Source: Methylobacterium isbiliense
GTDB lineage: Bacteria; Pseudomonadota; Alphaproteobacteria; Rhizobiales; Beijerinckiaceae
Direction: 5' to 3'
DNA length: 61,400 nt
Assembly (NCBI RefSeq): GCF_022179325.1
Contig: NZ_BPQQ01000027.1
Location: 1 to 61,400 of the forward strand
The notes under the pieces were generated by a model. That model saw only the letters and a program-made list of their open reading frames with translations, was not told where the DNA came from and ran no database searches. Shown here piece by piece: positions 9,355-18,120 of this stretch; the first letter of the stretch is position 1; the number at the start of each line of letters is the position of its first letter. The translations under genes were made by a program, and so were the position numbers.

Positions 9355-10461
9355 TCACGCGGCGGAGGCGGTGCGGAGGTCGGTCACGGTCGAGCGGAAG
9401 GCCTTGAGGAGCGCGGCGTCGAGCTTGCCGCCCATCTGCTCCATCACGCTCCAGGCCTCCGCCGCTCGCAACGGGGCGCGGTAGGGGCGGCGCTCGGTCA
9501 GCGCCGAGTAGATGTCGCAGATCGTGACGAGGCGGACGAGGTCGGTGATCTCCCGGCCCTGGAGCCCGTCCGGATAGCCGGAGCCGTCGAGCAGCTCGTG
9601 GTGATGGCGCACGACGTCGAGGGTCTCGGCGTCGAAGCCGGGCTGCGCCGCCAGCAGGTCCGCCCCGATGGCTGGGTGCCGGCGCATGGTCGCGAGTTCG
9701 TCCGGCGTCAGGCTGCTCGGCTTGACGAGAATGGCGCGCGGGATCTTCGCCTTGCCGACGTCGTGCAGCAGGGCCGCCCGGGCGAGGCGGTGCTGGTCGC
9801 TGCGGCGGAAGCCGAGGACGCTCGCGAAGATCGCCGCGTGGCCCGCCACGCTGAGGGAATGCTGGTAGACCTCGCTCTGGTGCGACCAGATCGTCTCCAG
9901 CCACGCCTGGATCCCGGCCTCCGAGATCGCGTCGAGGACGATCTCGGTGCCGGCCTCGACATCCTCGTGGGACAGCGCCCGGCCCGACCCGGCGGCATCG
10001 AACAGGCCGGTGACGAGCGCGCAGGCCTCGACGGCCTGGGCGCGGATCTGCACCCCCGGCTCCCGCGCGCGCTCGGCGGCGCACAGCTGAACGAGGTCGA
10101 TGAGGGCGGCCGACAGGACCGCGCGGGAGGTGAAGGGCGGCAGGATGCGGGAGGCCCCGAGGGCGCGCGCCCTGGCGAGCGTGGCCGACGTCAGATCGCG
10201 CGCGAGGTACAGGCACGGCCGCGCGCAGGCCCGCACGTGGCTCATCAGGCCGCGCAGGCTCGCCAGGATGGACGGATCGTCGAGCGCGACGTCGAGCACC
10301 ACCGCCAGCACGGTGCCGGCCGGACGGCGCTGGCCGGGTGCCGCCACGCGGCAGGGCAGATGGCAGGTGATGCTGTGGGCGAGCGAGTGGGCCTTCTTGG
10401 GATCGTCCGAGACCAGGAGGATGAAGCCGTCGGGCATTGGTGCGTTCCGCATCGCCTTCAT
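9355..10461 (-). CDS. HD-GYP domain protein with receiver-like N-terminus
   Basis: 368 aa. The C-terminal half (about 190-350) is an HD-GYP phosphohydrolase domain: the HD pair is in ALLHDVGKAKIPRAIL and the signature is HHELLDGSGYPDGLQG. HD-GYP proteins cleave cyclic-di-GMP, so it may lower c-di-GMP and favour motility over biofilm. The usual Arg of HHERxDGxGYP is Leu here, but metal ligands and GYP are intact. Residues about 10-125 resemble a response-regulator receiver fold (ILLVSDDPKKA, VVLDVALDDP), with poor conservation of the phosphorylation pocket. A Met at residue 9 is an alternative start. Confidence 0.85.
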   Translation of the reverse strand: MKAMRNAPMPDGFILLVSDDPKKAHSLAHSITCHLPCRVAAPGQRRPAGTVLAVVLDVALDDPSILASLRGLMSHVRACARPCLYLARDLTSATLARARALGASRILPPFTSRAVLSAALIDLVQLCAAERAREPGVQIRAQAVEACALVTGLFDAAGSGRALSHEDVEAGTEIVLDAISEAGIQAWLETIWSHQSEVYQHSLSVAGHAAIFASVLGFRRSDQHRLARAALLHDVGKAKIPRAILVKPSSLTPDELATMRRHPAIGADLLAAQPGFDAETLDVVRHHHELLDGSGYPDGLQGREITDLVRLVTICDIYSALTERRPYRAPLRAAEAWSVMEQMGGKLDAALLKAFRSTVTDLRTASAA

Positions 10462-10776
10462 CAGTGCATGGCAGACCGGCCGGCACGCCCAGGGTTCTCC
10501 ACGCTCCTCAGGACAGTATCGGTGCGGCGGTTAAGTTTTCCTGTCGCCGCGGCGGTCATCCTTCGAGCGGCGGCTGGATTGCGTCCCAGCAACCCCAAGG
10601 TCAGGTGCGCCAGCGTCGCAGAGCCGGGGGGACGGAGTCGTTCGCATCCGTGCGCGCCCCTGCGGCACAACGCATCTCGGTCCGACGATGTCCAGACATG
10701 CCGAAGGCCCGCGCGGGACTTCGCGCAGGCCTTGCGATTGTCACCATGCCCCGTGCGGGCAGCCGGAGCGGAATGG
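10462..10776. other. Gene-free stretch between the HD-GYP gene and lexA
   Basis: 315 bases. Contains the lexA terminator hairpin near its right end and the presumed promoter of the HD-GYP gene near its left end. No gene supported. Confidence 0.5.
10704..10733 (-). terminator. Hairpin downstream of lexA
   Basis: AAGGCC (10704-10709) pairs with GGCCTT (10728-10733), with GCGCG inside also able to pair. It is 44 bases past the lexA stop. T-rich bases follow only weakly. Confidence 0.45.
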
Positions 10777-11499
10777 TCAGTACTTGCGGATCAGGCTGAC
10801 GAGCCGGCCCTGGATGCGCACCCGGTCGGGGCCGAGCACGCGCGTCTCGTAGGCCGGATTGGCGGCCTCCAGGGCGATCGACGAGCCGCGGCGGCGCAGG
10901 CGCTTGAGCGTGGCCTCCTCGTCGTCGATCAGCGCCACCACGATGTCGCCGGTATTGGCCGTGTCCTGGCGGCGGATCACCACGAGGTCTCCGTCGAGGA
11001 TGCCCGCCTCGATCATCGAGTCGCCGCGCACTTCGAGCGCGTAATGCTCGCCGCCGGCCAGGAAGTCGGGCGACATCGCCACGCTGCGGCTCTGGGACTG
11101 GATCGCCGAGATCGGTGTACCGGCGGCGATGCGGCCCATCACCGGGATGGCCACGGAGCCTGCCCGGTGATCGTCCACCGCCACCCCGGCCGGCATGGCG
11201 GGCTTGGCCGGCGGCTCCTTGGCGCGACCGCCTTCGACCACGCTCGGGTTGAACCGCACCACCTCGGCGGAGGGCGCGCTCACCGTCTCGGGCAGGCGGA
11301 TCACCTCGATCGCCCGGGCGCGATTCGGCAGCCGGCGCAGGAAGCCCCGCTCCTCGAGCGCCGTGATCAGGCGGTGGATGCCCGATTTGGACTTGAGGTC
11401 GAGGGCGTCCTTCATCTCGTCGAAGGACGGGGGGACGCCCGTCTCGCGCATCCGCTGCTGGATGAAGCGGAGCAGGTCCAACTGCTTACGGGTGAGCAT
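10777..11499 (-). CDS. lexA: LexA repressor
   Basis: 240 aa. Represses SOS genes and is inactivated by RecA-stimulated self-cleavage. The N-terminal winged helix ([53 protein letters not shown]) binds the operator. The Ala-Gly cleavage site is in GRIAAGTP. The catalytic Ser is in [14 protein letters not shown] and the Lys in [10 protein letters not shown], in the C-terminal protease-like domain. Length and the long linker with Pro/Ala content are typical of alphaproteobacterial LexA. An SOS box lies 61 bases upstream of the start, so the gene should regulate itself. Confidence 0.97.
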   Translation of the reverse strand: MLTRKQLDLLRFIQQRMRETGVPPSFDEMKDALDLKSKSGIHRLITALEERGFLRRLPNRARAIEVIRLPETVSAPSAEVVRFNPSVVEGGRAKEPPAKPAMPAGVAVDDHRAGSVAIPVMGRIAAGTPISAIQSQSRSVAMSPDFLAGGEHYALEVRGDSMIEAGILDGDLVVIRRQDTANTGDIVVALIDDEEATLKRLRRRGSSIALEAANPAYETRVLGPDRVRIQGRLVSLIRKY

Positions 11500-11559
11500 G
11501 GGTCACTCTCATCGCCTGCGCGGGCACGCCGATCGAAACAAATCGCGAACATGGTAAGC

Positions 11560-11574
11560 GTTCCTCAAGTGTTC
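11560..11574 (-). promoter_or_regulatory. LexA operator (SOS box) of lexA
   Basis: GTTC-N7-GTTC, the exact alphaproteobacterial SOS box, reading as GTTCCTCAAGTGTTC on the plus strand. It is placed to overlap the lexA promoter. Confidence 0.85.
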
Positions 11575-11739
11575 CGCAAGCGGCTCGACAGCGTCTCCGG
11601 CGTCGTAGGGCGGTTGCGGCGGCAGAGCCGGCACCGGACCGCAACAGCCCGCTACCACCCGCGGCCCGGACCGCGGGCTACGATCGGTGCGTGCAGACTC
11701 GCCGGCATCGGCTGCAAGTCCAGGAGACGTTTTTCCGCG

Positions 11740-12135
11740 ATGGCCAAGCCCGTCCATTCCATGATCCGCGTGCGCGACGAGGCCCGCTCGTGCGACTATT
11801 ATGCCCGCGCCTTCGGCCTGAAGGTCGCCGACCGCTTCGCGTTCGACACCTTCGCGCTCGTCTACCTGCGCGACCCCGCCTCGCCGTTCGAACTCGAACT
11901 CACGGTCAACTTCGACCGGCCCGACCCCTACGAGATCGGCAACGGCTACGGCCATCTCGCCGTGGTGGTGGACGACATCGATGCCGAGCATGCGCGTTTC
12001 GCGCGCGAGGGCCTGCCCGCGACGCCGGTGAAGGATTTCCAGCACCAGGGCCGCACCCTCGCCCGGTTCTTCTTCGCCACCGATCCGGACGGCTACAAGA
12101 TCGAAGTCATCCAGAAGGGCGGCCGCTTCGGCTGA
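11740..12135 (+). CDS. VOC-family protein, lactoylglutathione lyase (glyoxalase I) type
   Basis: 131 aa from ATG 11740 with an AGGAG about 12 bases upstream. Two beta-alpha-beta-beta-beta repeats of the vicinal-oxygen-chelate fold are visible. Metal-ligand candidates are His6 in VHSMIRVRD, Glu in ELELTVNF, His72 in GYGHLAVVVDDID and Glu122 in GYKIEVIQ. This set and length match glyoxalase I, which converts the methylglyoxal-glutathione hemithioacetal to lactoylglutathione. It stands alone between lexA and the Tat/GMC genes. gloA is likely, but close VOC relatives with other substrates cannot be excluded. Confidence 0.85.
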   Translation: MAKPVHSMIRVRDEARSCDYYARAFGLKVADRFAFDTFALVYLRDPASPFELELTVNFDRPDPYEIGNGYGHLAVVVDDIDAEHARFAREGLPATPVKDFQHQGRTLARFFFATDPDGYKIEVIQKGGRFG

Positions 12136-12192
12136 CTGCCCCGCGCCGGCAGACGCCTCACGCCAAAAAAGACCATAACGAGGAGACGCCCG

Positions 12193-12735
12193 ATGAGAGA
12201 AGTCGATCCGCGCCGGCGGGTGAGCCGGCGCAGCTTCCTGCAGAGTGCGGCCGCGGCGGCCCCGGTCGCCGCCATCGCCACCGGCCTGTCGGTCGAGGAA
12301 GCCTGGGCGGAGGGCGGCGCCGCCCTGTCGCCGGCGGAACTCAAGACGCTGGTGAAGGTGGCGCGGGACATCTACCCGCACGATTTCCTGGCCGACACCT
12401 ACTACATCGCCGCGGTGAAGCCGTGGGACGGCAAGGCGGCGGGCGACCCGGCGACGAAGCAGCTCCTCACGGAGGGCCTGCGCCGCCTCGACGAGGATGC
12501 CCGCACCCGCCACAAGGTCGCCTACGCGCAGATCGGCTGGGAGGCCGACCGCATCGTCCTGCTCCAGGCGATCGAGCACACGCCCTTCTTCAAGGCGCTG
12601 CGGGCCGACCTCGTGGTCTCCCTCTACAACCAGCCCGAGCTGTGGCCGAAATTCGGCTACGAGGGCCCCTCCGCCGACAAGGGCGGCTACCTCCACCGCG
12701 GCTTCAACGACATCGACTGGCTGCCGAAGGTCTGA
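12193..12735 (+). CDS. Tat-exported small subunit, gluconate 2-dehydrogenase subunit 3 family
   Basis: 180 aa. The N-terminus has a twin-arginine signal (VSRRSFLQSAAAAAPVAAIATG), so the folded protein is exported by Tat. The mature domain (LKTLVKVARDIYPHDFLADTYYIAAVKPWDG ... FFKALRADLVVSLYNQPELWPKFGYEGPS) resembles the gamma subunit of membrane gluconate/sorbitol dehydrogenases. That subunit carries no cofactor and escorts the FAD subunit through Tat. It is 81 bases upstream of the GMC oxidoreductase, matching the usual gamma-alpha order. Confidence 0.87.
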   Translation: MREVDPRRRVSRRSFLQSAAAAAPVAAIATGLSVEEAWAEGGAALSPAELKTLVKVARDIYPHDFLADTYYIAAVKPWDGKAAGDPATKQLLTEGLRRLDEDARTRHKVAYAQIGWEADRIVLLQAIEHTPFFKALRADLVVSLYNQPELWPKFGYEGPSADKGGYLHRGFNDIDWLPKV

Positions 12736-12816
12736 CCCGGCCGCCACGACCCGAGACATTCACGCGCGGCAGGAGGGCGCGGAAGGCGCGGACCGCCGGC
12801 GCGACCGGAGGACAGC

Positions 12817-14385
12817 ATGGCCACTTTCGATCTCAACGACGACGGGCTCGTCGTCATCGTGGGTTCGGGCGCGGGCGGGGGCACGCTCGGCACCGAACTG
12901 GCGCTCAAGGGGATCAGGACGGTGATCCTGGAGGCGGGCGCCCGCCACAACATGGAGGACTTCGTCAACGACGAATGGGCGAGCTTCGCGCAGCTCGCCT
13001 GGACCGACATGCGCACCACCTCGGGCTCCTGGCGGGTGGCGCGGGACTTCCCCAACCTCCCGGCCTGGATCGTCAAGGCGGTGGGCGGCTCGACCGTGCA
13101 CTGGGCCGGCGCGTCCCTGCGCTTCGAGGAGCACGAGTTCCGCATCCGCGACCATTACGGAGCGATGTCCGGCGCCAACCTCCTCGACTGGCCGATCACC
13201 CGGGCGGAGCTCGACCCCTGGTACGAGAAGGCCGAGGACCGGATGGGCGTGACGCGCACCAACGGCATCAAGGGCCTGCCCGGGAATAACAACTTCAAGG
13301 TGCTGGAGGCCGGCGCCCGCCGCCTCGGCTACAAGGAGGTGCACACGGGCCGGATGGCCATCAACAGCGAGGAGCGCCACGACCGCGGCGCCTGCCAGCA
13401 GATCGGCTTCTGCTTCCAGGGCTGCAAGTCGGGGGCGAAGTGGTCGACCCTGATCGCCGAGATCCCCCGCGGCGAGGAGACCGGCAACCTCGAAGTGCGC
13501 CCTAACTGCATGGCGATCCGCATCGAGCACGACGCCGCCGGCAAGGTCACGGGCGTCGTCTACGCGGATGAGAAGGGGCAGCTCCAGCGCCAGAAGGCCC
13601 GCATCGTGGCGGTGGCGGGCAACTCCATCGAGAGCCCGCGGCTCCTCCTCAACAGCGCCTCCACCCTCTTCCCGGACGGGCTCGCCAACTCCTCGGGGCA
13701 GGTCGGGCGCAACTACATGCGGCACATGACCGGCAGCGTCTACGGCGTGTTCGAGAAGTCGGTGCACATGTACCGCGGCACCACCATGGCGGGCATCATC
13801 CGCGACGAGGCGCATCATGACCCGAAGCGCGGCTTCGCGGGCGGCTACGAGATGGAGACGCTCTCGCTCGGCATCCCCTTCATGGCCGCCTTCCTCAACC
13901 CGGGCGGCTGGGGGCGCCCCTTCACGAGCGCGATGGAGCAGTACCCGCGCATGGCCGGGATGTGGCTCGTCGGCGAGGACATGCCGCAGGAGACGAACCG
14001 CATCACCCTCGATCCCGCCGTCAAGGACAAGCACGGGATGCCGGTGGCGCACGTGCATTTCGACGACCACCCCAACGACGTCGCCATGCGCAACCACGCC
14101 TACCGGCAGGGCGCGGCGGTCTACGAGGCGGTGGGCGCCACCGTCACCTACCCGACCCCGCCCTATCCGAGCACCCACAACATGGGCACGAACCGCATGA
14201 GCGCGAAGCCGCGGGACGGCGTGGTGAACAGGTTCGGCCAGACCCACGACGTGAAGAACCTGTTCGTCTCGGACGGCAGCCAGTTCACGAGCGGGGCCGC
14301 CTGCAATCCGACGCTCACCATCGTGGCGCTGGCCCTGCGTCAGGCCGACCACATCGCCGGCGCGATGCAGCGGCGGGAGATCTGA
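12817..14385 (+). CDS. GMC-family FAD oxidoreductase (gluconate dehydrogenase large-subunit type)
   Basis: 522 aa. FAD-binding N-terminus with the nucleotide loop VVIVGSGAGGGTLGTELALKG; mid-domain VGGSTVHWAGASLRF and DWPITRAELDPWYEKAEDR; C-terminal His/Asn active-site region THNMGTNRMSAKP followed by NLFVSDGSQFTSGAACNPTLTIVALALRQADHIA. Probably oxidises a sugar or polyol in the periplasm, carried out with the Tat-bearing subunit upstream because it has no signal of its own. The usual third component, a multi-heme cytochrome c that passes electrons to ubiquinone, is not adjacent. The substrate is unknown. Confidence 0.88.
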   Translation: MATFDLNDDGLVVIVGSGAGGGTLGTELALKGIRTVILEAGARHNMEDFVNDEWASFAQLAWTDMRTTSGSWRVARDFPNLPAWIVKAVGGSTVHWAGASLRFEEHEFRIRDHYGAMSGANLLDWPITRAELDPWYEKAEDRMGVTRTNGIKGLPGNNNFKVLEAGARRLGYKEVHTGRMAINSEERHDRGACQQIGFCFQGCKSGAKWSTLIAEIPRGEETGNLEVRPNCMAIRIEHDAAGKVTGVVYADEKGQLQRQKARIVAVAGNSIESPRLLLNSASTLFPDGLANSSGQVGRNYMRHMTGSVYGVFEKSVHMYRGTTMAGIIRDEAHHDPKRGFAGGYEMETLSLGIPFMAAFLNPGGWGRPFTSAMEQYPRMAGMWLVGEDMPQETNRITLDPAVKDKHGMPVAHVHFDDHPNDVAMRNHAYRQGAAVYEAVGATVTYPTPPYPSTHNMGTNRMSAKPRDGVVNRFGQTHDVKNLFVSDGSQFTSGAACNPTLTIVALALRQADHIAGAMQRREI

Positions 14386-14768
14386 TGGCCCGCCTCACCC
14401 TCACCGCCCTGCTGCTCGCGGGCCTCGCGGCGGCGCCGGCCGCCGCCGAGGTCCACCTCGCCCAGGGCTCGCCCAGCCCGGCAGGAACTTCGGCCGGACC
14501 GCCGGCTCCCGCCGGGGGCGCGGCGGCCTATCCCAACAACCCGGCCGGCACCCCGGCCGCGGAGCGGGACGCCCGCCCGGTTGCGGCCCCCTGCCCGCCG
14601 GGCGGGCCCTGCCCGGGCCGGCCCGACCCGTCCGGCGCCGCCGATGCGAGCCGCACCGCGACGCCGAGCACGTCGGCCGGCCGCACCGACCGCGTCCCGA
14701 GCACCGCCTATCCGGACGCGCCGGGCGGGCTGCCCTCCAACCGGCCGGACGGGACGGCGCCGCGCTGA
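14385..14768 (+). CDS. Small Pro/Ala/Gly-rich secreted protein, unknown
   Basis: 127 aa; the ATG overlaps the stop of the GMC gene by one base (TGATG), implying translational coupling. MARLTLTALLLAGLAAAPAAA is a signal peptide. The rest is low-complexity Pro, Ala, Gly, Asp and Thr, with two Cys in APCPPGGPCPG. No family recognised. It occupies the place where a cytochrome c subunit would be expected but contains no CXXCH. Confidence 0.6.
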   Translation: MARLTLTALLLAGLAAAPAAAEVHLAQGSPSPAGTSAGPPAPAGGAAAYPNNPAGTPAAERDARPVAAPCPPGGPCPGRPDPSGAADASRTATPSTSAGRTDRVPSTAYPDAPGGLPSNRPDGTAPR

Positions 14769-14780
14769 GCGCGCAGGCCT

Positions 14781-15086
14781 CTACTCCGCCGCCATCAGGG
14801 CGGGCCGGGACGACCGGCCCGCCTCGCCCTGCTGCGCGAGGTAGGTCAGGCAGCAGCAGCGCAGGAGCGAGGCGAAGTTGCGCACCTCGCCCTGCCGCTC
14901 CAGCACCTCGTCGTGCAGCTTGGTGGCGAACTTGGCGACGCTCAGGCTCTCCTGGCGGGCGATCTCCTCCAGGATGGTCCAGAAGGCGGCCTCCAGCCGC
15001 AGCGAGGTGCAGTGGCCGCCGATGCGCAGCGACCGGGTCTCGCAGGCGTAGCTCTCCGGCGGCTGCTCCGCGAAGATGCGGCACAT
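14781..15086 (-). CDS. Ribbon-helix-helix domain protein
   Basis: 101 aa with a GGAGGGA ribosome site 6 bases before ATG 15086. The section SLRIGGHCTSLRLEAAFWTILEEIARQESLSVAKFATKLHDEV matches the RHH_4-type ribbon-helix-helix fold found in short alphaproteobacterial proteins: a beta strand with Thr/Ser/Arg, then two helices. Likely a dimeric DNA-binding or regulatory protein. Cys-rich toward the C-terminus (LLRCCCLTYL). Convergent with the GMC operon. Confidence 0.78.
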   Translation of the reverse strand: MCRIFAEQPPESYACETRSLRIGGHCTSLRLEAAFWTILEEIARQESLSVAKFATKLHDEVLERQGEVRNFASLLRCCCLTYLAQQGEAGRSSRPALMAAE

Positions 15087-15257
15087 GGGGTTCCCTCCAT
15101 CTTTTGGAACGAGCCTAGACAAAGCCCCCCGCGTCCCGCAACCGCACCGAGGGCGGTCGGCCGTTCTGCCGCAGCGGAAGATTCTTGCCGGCCCGTGCCA
15201 CCTCGGCGGCGCTGACGCGTTGAGCCGGCGAGCCACGACGGCGGGAGGCGCGGGTCC

Positions 15258-16748
15258 ATGGCGGGGGGAGCGGATGCGGGCGGGCTGTGGCGCAGGAAGC
15301 CGATCGAGCGGCTGACCGAGGACGCGACGGCGGGCGAGCACGCGCTCCACCGCACGCTCGGGCCGCTGAGCCTCGTCGGGCTCGGCATCGGGGCGATCAT
15401 CGGGGCGGGCCTGTTCTCGCTCACCGGCATCGCGGCGGCCGAGCATGCGGGACCGGCGGTGGTGCTCTCCTTCGCCATCGCGGCACTCGGCTGCGCCTTC
15501 GCGGGCATGTGCTACAGCGAACTCGCCAGCATGATCCCGGTCTCGGGCAGCGCCTACACCTACGCCTACGCCACCATGGGCGAGTTCATCGCCTGGATCA
15601 TCGGCTGGGACCTCGTGCTCGAATACGCGGTCGGCGCGGCCACGGTCTCGGTGAGCTGGTCGAAATACGTCGTCACCCTGCTGCAGGACTGGGGCATCGC
15701 GCTGCCGGCCCGGCTGGTCCACTCGCCCTTCGAGACCGTGACGCTCGCCGACGGCAGCACCGCGCAGGGGATCGTCAACCTGCCCGCCGCCCTGATCCTC
15801 GTGGTGATCTCGCTGCTGCTGGTGCGCGGCGTGCGCGAATCCGCCCGCGTCAACGCGGTGATCGTGGTGGTGAAGGTCGCGGTGGTGCTCGCGGTGATCG
15901 GGGTCGGCTTCTTCTACGTGAAGTCGCAGAACTACGTGCCGTTCATCCCGCAGAACACCGGCTCCTTCGGCGAGTACGGCTGGAGCGGGATCATGCGCGC
16001 GGCCGGCGTGGTGTTCTTCGCCTATATCGGCTTCGACGCGGTCTCGACGGCGGCCCAGGAGGTGAAGAACCCCCAGCGCAACATGATGATCGGCATCCTC
16101 GGCTCGCTGGCGATCTGCACCGTGCTCTACATCGCCTTCGCGGGGGTGCTCACAGGCCTCGTGCGCTACGACGCCATGAAGGGCGATGCCGCGCCGGTCG
16201 CCACGGCGATCCAGCAGACGCCCTTCCCCTGGCTTCAGACCCTCGTGACGCTCGGCGTCATCGCGGGCTTCACCACCGTGATGCTGGTGCTGCTCTACGG
16301 CCAGTCGCGGGTCTTCTACGCGATGGCGCAGGACCGGCTGCTGCCGCGCTTCTTCGCCACCATCCACCCGACGTGGCGCACGCCCTACCGCTCGAACCTG
16401 TTCTTCATGGTGCTGGCCGCCCTGCTCGGCGGCTTCCTGCCCATCAGCCAGCTCGGCCACATGACCAGCATCGGCACGCTGCTCGCCTTCGTGATCGTCT
16501 GCGCGGGCGTCATCATCATGCGGCGCACCCACCCGGAGCTGGAGCGGGGCTACCGCACGCCGCTGGTGCCCTTCGTGCCCATCGCCGGCATCGTGGTCTG
16601 CCTCGCCATGATGGTGTCCCTCGACGGCGAGACGTGGCTGCGGCTGGTGATCTGGCTGGCGATCGGGCTCGCCATCTACTTCGGCTACGGCCGCCGCCAC
16701 AGCCGGGTCGGCCGCGAGCGGGCGCTCGGCGGGGCGCACACCCGCTGA
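15258..16748 (+). CDS. APC-family amino acid permease (cationic amino acid transporter type)
   Basis: 496 aa with about twelve membrane segments. Starts RKPIERLTEDATAGEHALHRTLGPLSLVGLGIGAIIGAGLFSLTG, the hallmark of the CAT subgroup of the APC superfamily, with the substrate-binding GAIIGAG loop in TM1. Other family features are GSAYTYAYATMGEFIAWIIGWDL in TM3 and FFAYIGFDAVSTAAQEVKNPQRNMMIGI in TM6. Imports amino acids with a cation; the exact substrate is not predictable. Monocistronic, ending at tandem hairpins. Confidence 0.92.
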   Translation: MAGGADAGGLWRRKPIERLTEDATAGEHALHRTLGPLSLVGLGIGAIIGAGLFSLTGIAAAEHAGPAVVLSFAIAALGCAFAGMCYSELASMIPVSGSAYTYAYATMGEFIAWIIGWDLVLEYAVGAATVSVSWSKYVVTLLQDWGIALPARLVHSPFETVTLADGSTAQGIVNLPAALILVVISLLLVRGVRESARVNAVIVVVKVAVVLAVIGVGFFYVKSQNYVPFIPQNTGSFGEYGWSGIMRAAGVVFFAYIGFDAVSTAAQEVKNPQRNMMIGILGSLAICTVLYIAFAGVLTGLVRYDAMKGDAAPVATAIQQTPFPWLQTLVTLGVIAGFTTVMLVLLYGQSRVFYAMAQDRLLPRFFATIHPTWRTPYRSNLFFMVLAALLGGFLPISQLGHMTSIGTLLAFVIVCAGVIIMRRTHPELERGYRTPLVPFVPIAGIVVCLAMMVSLDGETWLRLVIWLAIGLAIYFGYGRRHSRVGRERALGGAHTR

Positions 16749-16783
16749 CGCTCCGCGTCAGAACCGCTGACGCTCCGCGTCAG
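16745..16783. terminator. Tandem duplicated hairpin between convergent genes
   Basis: The 17-base palindrome CTGACGCTCCGCGTCAG occurs twice, at 16745-16761 and 16767-16783 (22-base period). The second copy overlaps the last codons of fliP on the minus strand. Likely a two-way terminator for the permease and the flagellar operon. Confidence 0.65.
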
Positions 16784-17598
16784 AAGTAGGAGCGCACCAG
16801 CCCGCTCACCAGCATGTTCCAGCCGTCGATCAGGACGAAGAACAGCACCTTGAACGGCAGCGAGATCACGGTGGGCGGCAGCATCATCATGCCCATCGAC
16901 ATCACCACCGTGGCGACGATCATGTCGATGACGAGGAAGGGCAGCGCGATCAGGAAGCCGATCTCGAAGCCGCGGCGCAGCTCGGAGATCATGAAGGCCG
17001 GGATCAGGATGCGCAGGTCCACCTTCTGTCCGGCCTCGGCCCGGGGGAAGTTGCGGCTGGCGAGATCGGTGAAGGTCTGCAGGTCCTTCTCGCGCACATG
17101 CGCCAGCATGAACTCTCGGAACGGGTCGGCCACCTTGCCGAACGCCTCCTCCTCGCTGATGCGGTTCTCGGTGAGCGGCTTCACCCCATCCTGCCACGCC
17201 CGGTCGAAGGTCGGGGCCATGACGTAGAAGGTCATGAACAGCGACAGGCTGACGAGGAACAGGTTGGCCGGCGTGCTCTGGAGGCCGAGGCCGGAGCGCA
17301 GGAACGACAGGGCCACGACGAAGCGGGTGAAGCTCGTCACCATCACGAGCAGGCCCGGCGCCACCGACAGCACCGTGAGGAGCGCGACCATCTGGATGAT
17401 GCGCCCGCTCGCCGCGCCGTTGCCGGGCGGCAGGAGCTGGTCGAGGCCCGGCAGACCGGTCGCCGGCGCCTGCGCGGCGGCGGGGCCCGCCAGAAGGAGC
17501 GGCAGCCCCGCCAGGAGCAGCCTGCTCAAGAGGAGCAGCCCGGTCGAGAGGAGCGGCAGGCCCGCGAGGAGGGGCCGCGTCGCTGATCTGTGTCGCAT
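16780..17598 (-). CDS. fliP: Flagellar export-gate protein FliP
   Basis: 272 aa. Core of the flagellar type III export gate (with FliQ/FliR). Has a signal-peptide-like start (Leu-rich, AQAPATG), then the family blocks IIQMVALLTVLSVAPGLLVMVTSFTRFVVALSFLR, LRRGFEIGFLIALPFLVIDMIVA and MGMMMLPP..ISLPFKVLFFVLIDGW near the C-terminus. Length is slightly over the usual 245, due to a Leu-rich leader with repeated LLAGLPLLL. Last gene of the ten-gene minus-strand flagellar operon. Confidence 0.97.
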   Translation of the reverse strand: MRHRSATRPLLAGLPLLSTGLLLLSRLLLAGLPLLLAGPAAAQAPATGLPGLDQLLPPGNGAASGRIIQMVALLTVLSVAPGLLVMVTSFTRFVVALSFLRSGLGLQSTPANLFLVSLSLFMTFYVMAPTFDRAWQDGVKPLTENRISEEEAFGKVADPFREFMLAHVREKDLQTFTDLASRNFPRAEAGQKVDLRILIPAFMISELRRGFEIGFLIALPFLVIDMIVATVVMSMGMMMLPPTVISLPFKVLFFVLIDGWNMLVSGLVRSYF

Positions 17599-17618
17599 GG
17601 GGATCCGGTCCGGCGCCG

Positions 17619-18110
17619 CTACTGGACGATCAGCGTCTCGATGATGAAGTCGCGCACCACTCCCTTGGTGCGAAGCCCCACGCGCTCGGCGAGGTCCTCG
17701 CGCAGGTGCTGGAGCCCGCTCGCGCCCTCGATCTGGGCGAGCGAGACGGTGCGCAGATAGGCCAGCACGTCCTGGCGGATCTCCGCCACCGTCGCGTCGG
17801 GGTTCGGCAGGGCGCCGATCTTGAAGACGATCGCCCCCTCCAGCCGCACCCAGGTGTCGCCAGAATCCGCGAGGTTGGTGACGAGCGGGCCGACGCTGCG
17901 CAGGCTGAGATCGCCCGAATAGGTCAGCACCTTCCTGGCCTTGTCCTCTTCGTCCTTCTTCTTCAGGTCGACCGACTTCTCGACCTTGGAGACGAGATAG
18001 GTGCCGAGCCCGCCGCCGGTGCCGACCGCCACCAGCGTCATCAGGGCGAGGGCGCCGATCCAGCCCTTGCCCGATCCCTTCGCCTTGCCGTCGGTCTTGG
18101 TCGCCGCCAT
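17619..18110 (-). CDS. fliL: Flagellar basal-body-associated protein FliL
   Basis: 163 aa. Single inner-membrane segment (WIGALALMTLVAVGTGGGLGTYLV, about 17-40), then a periplasmic domain. Ends with LREDLAERVGLRTKGVVRDFIIETLIVQ, the conserved FliL C-terminus. FliL surrounds the stator and influences torque. It sits between flgH and fliP. Confidence 0.92.
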   Translation of the reverse strand: MAATKTDGKAKGSGKGWIGALALMTLVAVGTGGGLGTYLVSKVEKSVDLKKKDEEDKARKVLTYSGDLSLRSVGPLVTNLADSGDTWVRLEGAIVFKIGALPNPDATVAEIRQDVLAYLRTVSLAQIEGASGLQHLREDLAERVGLRTKGVVRDFIIETLIVQ

Positions 18111-18120
18111 CGCCCGGTCC

